A stretch of 64,000 nucleotides of DNA from Nitzschia sp. pyKryTriq1 (taxonomy: Eukaryota; Bacillariophyta; Bacillariophyceae; Bacillariales; Bacillariaceae). A program made the translations under genes and the position numbers. Below are positions 22,201 to 30,802 of the stretch, in pieces. Location: contig OY101124.1 in assembly GCA_956465555.1 (NCBI GenBank), forward strand, positions 372,001 to 436,000, in the 5' to 3' direction. Within the stretch, counting starts at the first letter, position 1, and every line of letters begins with the position of its first letter. The notes beneath the pieces are model-generated. The model was given only the letters and a program-made list of their open reading frames with translations, did no database searches and had not been told where the DNA came from.

Positions 22201-24879
22201 GGTCGGTTGCCAAAATGACAGCCAAACGAAGGTCCGAAGAAGCATCTTCCACAGGGTTCGGGACATGCCAGACAGCCAAGATGCGAACCACGCCCCCCAT
22301 CGTGGCACCTGGTGCTACTCTGTATCGCCTTCCTGGCATATTTCGTCCCGCACCCATGTAGCTCGATGTGCTATCCTCTTCGATAGGGGCGACCCACAAT
22401 TGTCCTCGAAGTGTCATGACAAAGTGAAGCGATCCAAAGGCCGTTTCATACACGTCGGCACTTGTCATGTGATCCAACAGATCCACGGGAATCAGACGTT
22501 CTTGATGCGTGTGAAAGTCCGAATGCACCACAATCGGCAAACGCGTCAGCTCCGCCGATGACCCAGTGACGTGATCAGTATTAGTATCTTCTGCAAAAGT
22601 TCGGGCCTCCAGGGCGGGCGCTTCGTAGTGATAGAATACCTTATCGACTACAGTTTCATTGTCCCCAACAGTTTCGTTCGTGAAGGTTTCGTTCAAAGAA
22701 GCCCCGCCGTCCATGTCAATCAGTTCCTTGTCGGCGTTGTCCTTGGTATCATCTTCTCCAAGAAGATCGTTGTTATCTTCTCCAAGATCCTTATCATCTT
22801 CTCCAAGGCGATCCTCGATCGTGGTGCTAGTGTCGTCCATCACATCAACCGCATCTGCCACCACCTCCTCGTGGTCGTACATGTCAATCAGTTCCTTGTC
22901 AGCATTGTCGGTATCATCTTCTCCAAGGAGATCCTCGATCGTGGTGCTATTGTCGTCCATGACATCAACCGCATCCTCCTCCTCCTCGCCCCCCGAAATA
23001 TTCCATTCGGATGCTGCTGCTGTTGCTGCTTCGGCTTCCAAATGTCGTGATTCATTACTATTATTATTATGGATGGTTCTTCGTCTTCCATTTTGATTTT
23101 GATTTTTCTTGCCGGATGATGCTAATTTGGCTTGAATGGCATCGGCCGTCATCCAATACATATCCGCTCCGATACGTACTACCATATTGCCGGTATGGAT
23201 ATCGACCGAATATTCTTGAATGAGCCGGCCTTCAAAGTCACACGCCGTATCGGTAATTTGAATCAACTTGTCTCCAGTATGATCCTTCAAGTCGTCCGAC
23301 AAGGGTAATGCCCATATATTCATGCGATCTGGATGCCAAGTTCCATCATTATTATTATTATTATGAGCAGCAGCAGCAGCCTGTCGACCTCGATCGGACA
23401 AGAAAAAGAGATAGTTCGAATTGGGATAGATTTGTGGAGCCTTGGACGTTCCATTGTAGCGATCTTGCCACAATAGACGATCGGCTTGGGAGGCGTCATC
23501 GCAATACCGGTAGAGTTTTTCGGCGGTCCCTCCAACGTATCGGATGGTGTGACTCGATTGATTGATGCGGACAAAGTACCAGCAATCCCCATAGCGGGCC
23601 GCATCGCGAGCTTGACTGAGAGGAATGGGATCAATCTGAAGCATGCTTTTTCGTTGGTAGTTGCTGCTGCTGCTGCTGGATGCTGTTGCTTCTGCTGCGG
23701 ATCTTTTGGAAATTTCTTCTTGCTCCATTACATCTTCAAGTGTTCGCAGTACAGTAGTGCGGCGACGATCATTCTTCTTGCCTCCTCCTTTTGGAACATC
23801 ATCACCTTCGTTGTCTTGTAGATGCAATACGTACAGTCGAGTGTCGGGCAAAGAGACTTCATTGGAATGGGCTTGAAAGACCAGAGCTGAATCGCCCCAC
23901 CAACCAATCAATCCGCTGACTCCGACACTGGAATCCCAGTAGGTTAATCGTACTGCCGGCGCCGCCGCCGCCGCCGCTCGACCATTACCACCATTTGCTT
24001 GTAGTAAATCCAAGAGATAAATGTCTCGTCGTCCACTGTATGTGGCCGTATAGGCCAAATATTTCAACTGGGGATGCAACCGTGGATCCAACACATTTCC
24101 GACCGTCGTGGTCAATTTGACAGCGGGTAGATATTCTTCTTGTTGTTGTTGCTGCTGCTGCTGTCCTACCGTCGTCAAAAAGACATCGCCCTGCGAACAA
24201 AAGACGAGTTGATTCTGAACCAAGTGTGGCATTTGCAAATATCCTAGACCATCACCTGCACTGCTTCTTTTGCTGCCACTGCTGCTGCTACTGGACGAGG
24301 AAGCCAGGAATAGAGGAGCCAGGGGGTTGGGACCTACTACCGGTACTGTGTTTGATGATCCCTCTGAAAAATCAAAAGGATTTTCTTGCGTCCATTGAGG
24401 ATTATAATGGACCTTTTTGGGAGGAGAACGACGCTGTTCTACCACCATACCCGCCTCTTTCATGAGTGCTTTCAGCGCGTCCTTGTCAATCAGAGCAGTA
24501 GTGGTAGTTGAAGAATGATCCCCACCCGTAATGTGCTTTACCATACTATCAGAGTTGAGTTCATCGTTGTCGAAAGATGCTTCCTGATGAGGAGTCGTCG
24601 AGGAGGATGCTCCTGTTCCTTCTACTGATGGGATGAACTCGTACACGGGTACCGCCGGATGAGGCGATTCCTTGTCTTGAATGTACGTCAACAAGCCCAT
24701 ACTTCCAATGACGACCAAGGTCAGTACCGAAAGACAGGTCAATCGCAACATGAGCGATGGCGGCGGTGCTTGTTCCCCGTCATATCGCCGCGACGGCGTC
24801 CGGACATGTTCCATCGGACGTCCTGCTCGACGGCTGCTGCGACGATGGACAGGAGAGGAACCTCTCTTTTTTCCGTTCG

Positions 24880-24912
<33 letters not shown>

Positions 24913-25231
24913 CAGTGGGCGCGGCAGTAGTCACATGGTGATTCTCAGCAGGGCCACTGCCACTCACAAGACTCACAATCTCCTCGTCTCCGGTTTCTTC
25001 ATCATGCATCATCATTATTGATGGGGTGTTGGTGGTGGGTTTTTCAAAAAGACTATTAATACTAGAGTAGGCTGCTGGTCGGGTGGTTTTTATTTCTCGA
25101 GAAGGACAAGAGGAACTACTATTCCTAGCAGTAGTAGTAGTAGTAGACGAAGAAGAAGAATGCAAGTGATAGCGGGGCAACAATCGATCGGTTTCGGTAG
25201 TGGCAAAATCCTCCGAGTTTCCTCTTGGCAT
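19284..25231 (-). CDS. Membrane-anchored Tricorn-like protease (S41 family)
   Basis: Two exons, 25231-19628 and 19526-19284, phase 0, about 1,948 residues; the start is the ATG of MPRGNSEDF. The first 155 residues are Ser/Thr/Ala-rich and cytosolic by prediction; a single membrane segment follows (about 158-182, LTCLSVLTLVVIGSMG), making a type II topology likely. Then come beta-propeller-like repeats with motifs such as SDRGRQ, FSPGGRYLAVEH and SPCGRRMAWTDRDG. The Tricorn core helix (YDDAWRMLRDYFYD, about 1495), a PDZ (GLQVGDVIVGINGESV, about 1625-1675) and the S41 catalytic part follow: ILDVRHNRGGNID and the serine motif TSSDGEG (about 1825). Exon 2 supplies IENMGVDPDIEVDND, the expected S41 end. 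The order matches archaeal and bacterial Tricorn, a peptidase acting after the proteasome. The acidic insert is described as a separate repeat. Confidence 0.88.
22711..22980 (-). repeat. Duplicated acidic insert in the Tricorn-like gene
   Basis: Two tandem copies (about 22711-22860 and 22878-22978) encode a unit of the form DAVDVMDD, then STTIED, LGEDD and NADKELIDM. The left copy (C-terminal in the protein) also has extra LGED(D/N) units inside it. It sits between propeller segments and is likely a flexible loop. Confidence 0.85.
24883..24912 (-). repeat. CAG/CTG run coding poly-Ala
   Basis: A perfect trinucleotide run within exon 1 of the Tricorn-like gene, read as poly-alanine in the cytosolic N-terminal region. 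Prone to length variation. Confidence 0.85.
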
Positions 25232-26590
25232 ACACAACTGCTATTGATTGATCCTCTCCTTGTGTGAAACTATATAGATATCAACAACAACAACAACAAC
25301 AACAAGTAAGTCGTCGATGATATGACTTTGGTGGCCTCTGGCGCCGGTAATTATGCATGGTGAAGTGAGAAGCAAATGACAAGAAATAATCATCGTTTCG
25401 ACGCATTGCTGCCTTTCCGCAAGCGCGCCGCGCGTCGGTGTTTTATCGAGCGAGAGACACGCTCCAATCAAGAGAAACAAAATTAGCAAGACGACAAAAA
25501 GCAGGCGCGTAGGCGGCCGGCGGCCAGACGATGATTCCCGACCAGTCAGTCACTAACTACTCGAAGAACAAGAAGAAAGATTTCGCAACTGCCCTGGTGG
25601 CGCTTCTTGAGGGGGCGGATGACTCATCTACTACAGTACTTGTACCGGTAGTAGATAGACGACTCACTCTTACCTAATACATGTTACTACACGTACACAC
25701 TTGTTTACCGGTTGTATCCCAAACACTAGTACCAGTTCATGATCGCGTCCACCTCTACTAGTATTAGTAGAGTCGTAGCGTCCTCTACCGTCGGGTCACT
25801 CTGTACCCAGCAGTACTACTACTAGTAGTACTAGGACTGCATATTAGTATGATGGTGATACTCTACTACTAGTAGAGTAGCAAGTTTAGTTGGACCCTGC
25901 TACCTGCTACTCTCTACTAGAGTAGAGTCGACTCCTGCAGCTAGGAGTAGAGTACTACTTCTCTCTAGAGAGTGGAGTCTACTGTAGCTACTCTAGTAGA
26001 GTTGAGCACTACTTCTCTACTCTACTCTCTTGTAGAGTACTACTAATGGTAGTCTAGTAGAGATCGTATGTTTGTCGTGCGCTAATAATCATCTATCCAT
26101 AGTATAAGAAGTAGAGAGGCCTTTTTTCTTTCGGATACGTCAACATGACGTCACTATGACCTTTTTTGTGTCACTATGACCTCTTTTGTGTCAACGTTGT
26201 CGGTCCCTCCCGCACCGCCGCGACGACTCACATCGCATCGCACAAAAAAAAAGTCAAGTGAAAATAAAATAGAGGCTTTTTCCAGTTTCCAGTGAGTGGA
26301 ATAATCGTGCATCATTATCATTGCAGCACAACATAATATCAGGTGAAGGAGTGCTGGATACTTACTTTCTTGAAACCAGGAGTGCAGCAGTCCAGCAGCA
26401 GTCTTCCGAGAAAACGAGGGCGCGGCTGGTGGACGAATTGTGTGTGTTTTTTTTATTCTTCCATTATCGATCGATCAATCTCGAGCCGATCCCGGATTCT
26501 AGAAAAGGGGGGCCGATTGATTCCTTCCATCCTTTATCCAGTCAGTCATTCATTCATTCATTCATTCTACACGATTCTTTCAATAACATA
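25232..26590. other. Divergent intergenic region with dense palindromic spacer
   Basis: Separates the Tricorn-like gene (minus) from the DPF-rich gene (plus). From about 25620 to 26060 almost the whole sequence is built of overlapping CTACTAGTAG, CTCTAGAGTAG and GTACTAC words. No coding signal. The right end is the promoter with the tandem repeat listed separately. Confidence 0.6.
26135..26200 (+). promoter_or_regulatory. CRE-like palindrome plus 20-bp tandem repeat upstream of the DPF-rich gene
   Basis: TGACGTCA at 26146-26153 is followed by two copies of TCACTATGACC plus a T-rich tail at 20-bp spacing (26151 and 26171). TGACGT-type elements are known CO2/cAMP-responsive sites in a diatom carbonic anhydrase promoter; a role here is inferred only from sequence and position, about 400 bp before the ATG. 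Confidence 0.45.
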
Positions 26591-28162
26591 ATGCCGCCAT
26601 CTTGGGATGATGGCGCCTTTGGGGATGACGGCGATGATCCCTTTGGAGTTTCGGGAGATGTCTTTGGTAGAGATTTAGGGGATGTGGATCCCTTTGATGG
26701 AAATGATTCCTTTGACGGAGATAAGGAATGGGGCCAATTCAATCCTGATAACGACGACGACAACAATAGAAACAAAAACAAAGGAGGAGCGGTTTCACAA
26801 CGGAGATCAGCTACCAAACCTCCCAGAACATCCTCCTCTACCTCCAACTCCTCAAAAGGAGGAGATCCAGAAAGTCCTCGAAAGAAAAAAGGGAGAAAAC
26901 CCAGTGGTGGGTCAAGTCGAAAGTTGGTTCCTTCGGCAGCATCATTATCATCAGCACCCCGATCGCCCAAATCACCCGTGTCGTCGTCTGGTGGTCGATC
27001 TGGTCGAAGTAGAGGACGAAGCGGCGGCGAAGATAATGATAATGATAATGATATTGGTGATGATGATGAACGAGGGCGGAGGGGCACCAGGAGCCGAAGC
27101 AAGAGCCGTGACGCCAGCAGTCGAAGTCGCAGCAGCAGTCGAGGACCAGGCAATAAAGAAGCGGCAGTCTCATCTTCCGGAAAATATCGAAGTACGAAAG
27201 CAGGTCATCGAGAACGACATAAAAATTCGGCAGCACCAAATACACCAACGACAGGATTTGATACGTCAGCTTTTGGGGATAGCAGTGACGATCCTTTTGG
27301 CATCGGTTCATCGTCGGCAGCAGCGGCGGCGGGTCGTGTGGACGATGGATTTGGGTTGGATTTTGCTGCCTTTCCCAGCAGCGACAATAATGACGGATTT
27401 GGGGATTTTGCCGATTTTGGTAATACCAACGATTTTGGAAGTACCAACGCAAGCCCGAGTGGTAAACAAAAACGACCGCCTCGACCATCTCGGGGATCGG
27501 AGCCCCCTCGTCAAGCACCGTTTGACGAGCAAGCCGCGAGAAGCCAGAACAATATCAAAGCGTTTCGACGTACCTCTACGGGAGGATCTAGTGTTGGAGG
27601 TGGTTCCGTTCATTCGAACGCATCAGCAAGTGGGGGGAACCAAACTACTCGATTTCGACATTCTCGGACGGCGAATCCTCGTTCATCACTTTCACGAATA
27701 AGACCAAGCGAACAAGCTTCAAGAATGCATGAATCGAATGAGCGACGGAGTGCCATAAAAGATTCCTTGTTTGGAGCACTGGGGGACGAAGATGGACAGG
27801 GTGGTGAAATCTCACTTGACAACTTTTTCGGCGGCGAGACCAAGCGTACTGGACCCAGACGACTTAGTGATGCGGGTAGTATTCACAGTGCACCAGCTAC
27901 CACCCGACCATCCACGCGAAGTAGCCGACGAATGAGTACGAGTAGCGCTGCCAGCGACGATCTTCAATCGGCTGGTCAGCTACATGGCAAATCAAGACGG
28001 TATCAACGAAAGATGGTGCAACGAGGCTCCATCAAAGAAAGTCCTACGAAACAGCAGCAGCAAGGACCTGTCAAACTGGATATTGCAGCGTTGGCGCAGC
28101 TTGGATCCATTGAAGTTCACGAAGGAAAGATGCGATTGGTTATTGACGTGGATCCTGCGTGA
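26591..28162 (+). CDS. DPF/FGDF-rich disordered protein
   Basis: Single exon of 523 residues from the ATG of MPPSWDDGAFGDDG; the frame is open further 5' but the segment upstream reads as leader sequence. No folded domain is recognised. A motif AFGD-x-x-DDPFG occurs at the N-terminus (about 9-19) and again at about 225-236, followed by GFGDFADFG and NDFG units. Basic Arg/Ser-rich stretches lie between (RSRSKSRD, about 175). The C-terminus has a short, probably structured end (LDIAALAQLGSIEVHEGKM). DPF and FxDF peptides are typical ligands of clathrin-adaptor appendages, so an endocytic scaffold role is possible; this is inference from short motifs only. No signal peptide or membrane segment. 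Confidence 0.7.
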   Translation: MPPSWDDGAFGDDGDDPFGVSGDVFGRDLGDVDPFDGNDSFDGDKEWGQFNPDNDDDNNRNKNKGGAVSQRRSATKPPRTSSSTSNSSKGGDPESPRKKKGRKPSGGSSRKLVPSAASLSSAPRSPKSPVSSSGGRSGRSRGRSGGEDNDNDNDIGDDDERGRRGTRSRSKSRDASSRSRSSSRGPGNKEAAVSSSGKYRSTKAGHRERHKNSAAPNTPTTGFDTSAFGDSSDDPFGIGSSSAAAAAGRVDDGFGLDFAAFPSSDNNDGFGDFADFGNTNDFGSTNASPSGKQKRPPRPSRGSEPPRQAPFDEQAARSQNNIKAFRRTSTGGSSVGGGSVHSNASASGGNQTTRFRHSRTANPRSSLSRIRPSEQASRMHESNERRSAIKDSLFGALGDEDGQGGEISLDNFFGGETKRTGPRRLSDAGSIHSAPATTRPSTRSSRRMSTSSAASDDLQSAGQLHGKSRRYQRKMVQRGSIKESPTKQQQQGPVKLDIAALAQLGSIEVHEGKMRLVIDVDPA

Positions 28163-28246
28163 GTAGGAATTCGGCACGACGATAACACGCTCCTTCTGTA
28201 GAATAAAATATCGGGTGCTTTCTAACCAGAATGTCCTTAGTCATTG

Positions 28247-28500
28247 AGATCTTGATGAGTAGTTTACTGTATTTATCGGGATTCTTTTAAAATCGAAATG
28301 TGTCCAAATAGGCCGAGTGGTGGACAGGAAGAAGTTCCACTCCGTCAATCGTGTACGACCCTGCCGAATATACAAGACGACGACCGTCTCAAGGAAGAGG
28401 GTACTACCTCATGTAAGGCGACCAGGTTGAATCCGCATCGAATTACGCATGAAAGATGGTCATATTCTCTCCTAACCTTATGACCGTCTCACTCCTCCTC
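28247..28500 (-). pseudogene. Decayed fragment of the pirin gene
   Basis: The stretch 28298-28462 matches about 34686-34841 inside the pirin-like gene, same orientation. It shares CCAAATAGGCC, then GTGGACAGGAAG, GTTCCACTCC and GCCGAATATACAAGACGA, but with several small indels and breaks of frame. About 28470-28495 then matches 34882-34905 after a deletion, and 28252-28295 matches the pirin 3' flank at 34199-34244 (GAGTAGTTTACT, TTAAAATCGAAA). The piece between flank and coding part (about 440 bp) is missing. It cannot make a pirin domain. Confidence 0.8.
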
Positions 28501-28537
28501 CTCCTGCTCCTGCTCCTGCTAGTGATAGTACTAGTAC

Positions 28538-28655
28538 TAGTACTACTACTAGTACTACTAGTACTACTAGTACTACTAGTACTACTAGTACTACTAGTAC
28601 TACTAGTACTACTAGTACTACTAGTACTACTAGTACTACTAGTACTAGTAGTACT
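28538..28655. repeat. 9-bp satellite (AGTACTACT)n
   Basis: About a dozen near-perfect tandem copies of AGTACTACT adjoin the pirin fragment. The unit contains AGTACT, a palindrome, and adjacent units create ACTAGT, so the array can fold on itself. Confidence 0.9.
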
Positions 28656-29242
28656 ACAACAAATTGGACTGTCTACGTCTACAACTATCGTTCCGGCGTG
28701 AGCGAGACCACTCGCCTCACGACTGTCAAGGTAATTGTTAATTTAGACAGTGCACTTTTACGCTGCTTTAGCTTAGCTTACTACTTCTTGTAGTTGTAGT
28801 TGTAGTAGTAGTAGTAATTCCTAATGCAGCAAAGAGTGCGCACTACTAGAGTTTCCTTCTCCTTACTAGCAAGAAGAACCACCATGTTGTCGATGATAGA
28901 CAAAACGATACTAGTAAATCTTTGGCTGATCGGGCCTTTCGGGACTTGTGGCCCCCCTCCTCCTCCTTAATGAGCAAAAAGGAGGGAGTTCTTGCTGGAA
29001 GCGCTCTAGTACTCTCCAAAGATTGATGCATAAATTCTTCCTGTACTACTAGATCAACGTTCCCACCGACCGTATAGATCTTCAAAATAGCTTGGTTCGT
29101 TCTCGTCATAGTGGCGACGACGACTCTCACTCTGCTCCTCCCCTCCTCCTGTTGCTGCATTCCCGCCCTCAGCCCACGAACGGCCGCATCACGCACCGCG
29201 GCAACAATAGTTGACTCCCATGACTCGACTCAATTGACCCGC
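28656..29242. other. Rearranged spacer
   Basis: About 28814-28841 (ATTCCTAATGCAGCAAAGAG) matches 30744-30770 in the 5' flank of the mucin-like gene, so this is a second piece of duplicated flank. A 116-codon minus-strand frame (28846-29196) has no recognisable domain and is not called. Confidence 0.5.
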
Positions 29243-29599
29243 TGGCGCAGGCGCCAACAAACCCTCAACTCTCTCGGACACTGTAGACCGATGGTATAGT
29301 ACTGTTAGTGAAATAATTCGTTGGCCTATGCCCCTGATCGATTCCGATTTGCGTAGCAGGATCGTCCTCTCTCGGGGATACCCTTGGGTACATCTCCTTG
29401 CCTCGTCCTTGTCAAGGTGTGAAGGGATGGCGGGCGGGTTTTTAAAGCTAATTAATCTAGAATTCCGAAGTTGGGATTTGCGATACCGAGGTTGACTCGA
29501 TGATCTTATGAGGTTCATCGGTCGTCTCTCTTGGTATCGGTTTCGGGTTTGGGTGTTCGTTCGACTTCTTGTCTGTCCTTCGTTCGTTGGGGGTGGCCA
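29243..29599. repeat. Tandem duplication, unit 1 (357 bp)
   Basis: Composed of block A (29243-about 29398, starting TGGCGCAGGCGCCA), a short filler (about 42 bp) and block B (about 29441-29599, from TTTAAAGCTAATTAATC). Blocks A and B recur almost unchanged in unit 2. No protein family is recognised in any frame. Confidence 0.9.
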
Positions 29600-30051
29600 T
29601 GGCGCAGGCGCCAACAAACCCTCAACTCTCTCGGACACTGTAGACCGATGGTATAGTACTGTTAGTGAAATAATTCGTTGGCCTATGCCCCTGATCGATT
29701 CCGATTTGCGTAGCAGGATCGTCCTCTCTCGGGGATACCCTTGGGTACATCTCCTTTTCGTCGGTTCGAGATTGTCGAGTGGCCCTTCCGATTTCGCCTT
29801 CGCCCATGATCCTTCCTGTTGGATCCGCTCCTGGAGGAAATCCTTCCACTTCGGGTTACTAGGTTGCGCCATTGAATGGTTTGAAAGTTGCTTTTAAAGC
29901 TAATTAATCTAGAATTCCGAAGTTGGGATTTGCGATACCGAGGTTGACTCGATGATCTTATGAGGTTCATCGGTCGTCTCTCTTGGTATCGGTTTCGGGT
30001 TTGGGTGTTCGTTCGACTTCTTGTCTGTCCTTCGTTCGTTGGGGGTGGCCA
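29600..30051. repeat. Tandem duplication, unit 2 (452 bp)
   Basis: Same blocks A and B as unit 1, but the filler between them is about 137 bp and different. On the minus strand the filler opens a frame with ATG (MAQPSNPKWKDFLQERI) that continues without a stop through the A, B, A copies to 29189. The offset between the A blocks is 357 bp, a multiple of three. Whether this minus-strand frame is used is unknown; it could be a fragment of a retroelement or an orphan gene. Confidence 0.85.
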
Positions 30052-30802
30052 GTTTTGGCATCGCAACGGCAGAAACGACGGAAACTCGCTCTCGCAGTAG
30101 ACTTGTACCGTTCTTTATGTACCACAGGTACGCGGAAAATACGCGGAGACGCACGCGAAAAACAAACCAAAAGATCTTTCAAGGAATAGTGGCGTATTTT
30201 CGCGTCTCGAAGACGAACGACCATCACCTGCTCGCAAAAGGACGACGCGACAATGATGTGAAATGTGAAACGTCTTTGAGAAGGTTTTTCGTGTGACTGA
30301 AAAATAATGATGACCTCTTGATTGTTAATTACTCGTACAGTACAGTCAGCCATTCAGTACCAGATCCACAGTGATGGTATAAGATGTTTCTCATTTTGAC
30401 TCCCACGCGAATGGATTGTGAAGGCGCCGTCGCTCGTCGATCGCCGCCGGCCAACGAACGACGCTCGGCCCGCAGCGTGCAAAATAAAGAACGTGCGGCC
30501 GAGATGACGAGATGAGCAGGAGAGGGAGAAAGTGGGAATGGCAACAGGAACGAACGACTGAATGAATGAGACGGCCCCTATATCCAATAAATCGGTGGAA
30601 AGTGCCCGCAGGCGCCTCGGAATTGATCAAAATAACCGGTCTCAATGGTTTCTCGTCGCCGTATAGCGGGGGGGGGGTGGTGGGTGGTTGTCCTCATTTT
30701 CGCGAGAGCCGAGCATGATCACCAAGATAAAGGTGGCTTGACTAATTCCTAAAGCAGCAAAGAGTACGCTCGATCTCATTAGCAAGTCAAATCCGAGTGA
30801 CG
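30052..30802. other. 5' flank of the mucin-like gene
   Basis: Contains a run of G at about 30669-30677 and the flank segment shared with 28814-28841. No upstream exon with a signal peptide could be fixed, though one is expected. Confidence 0.4.

Noticed and set aside
20018-22561. Several plus-strand frames of 60-230 codons inside the Tricorn-like gene
   Set aside because: They are antisense to a continuous, domain-bearing minus-strand exon.
28846-29196. 116-codon minus-strand frame
   Set aside because: Overlaps a rearranged spacer and shows no domain or conserved pattern.
29189-29872. 227-codon minus-strand frame across the tandem duplication
   Set aside because: It repeats itself because the duplication offset is a multiple of three; no family recognised, so kept only as a repeat note.
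30642-30780. Signal-peptide-like minus-strand start (MRSSVLFAALGISQ)
   Set aside because: It ends after 45 codons and its ATG is only about 20 bp from the start of the plus-strand gene, so it cannot share that space as a normal gene; taken as coincidence.
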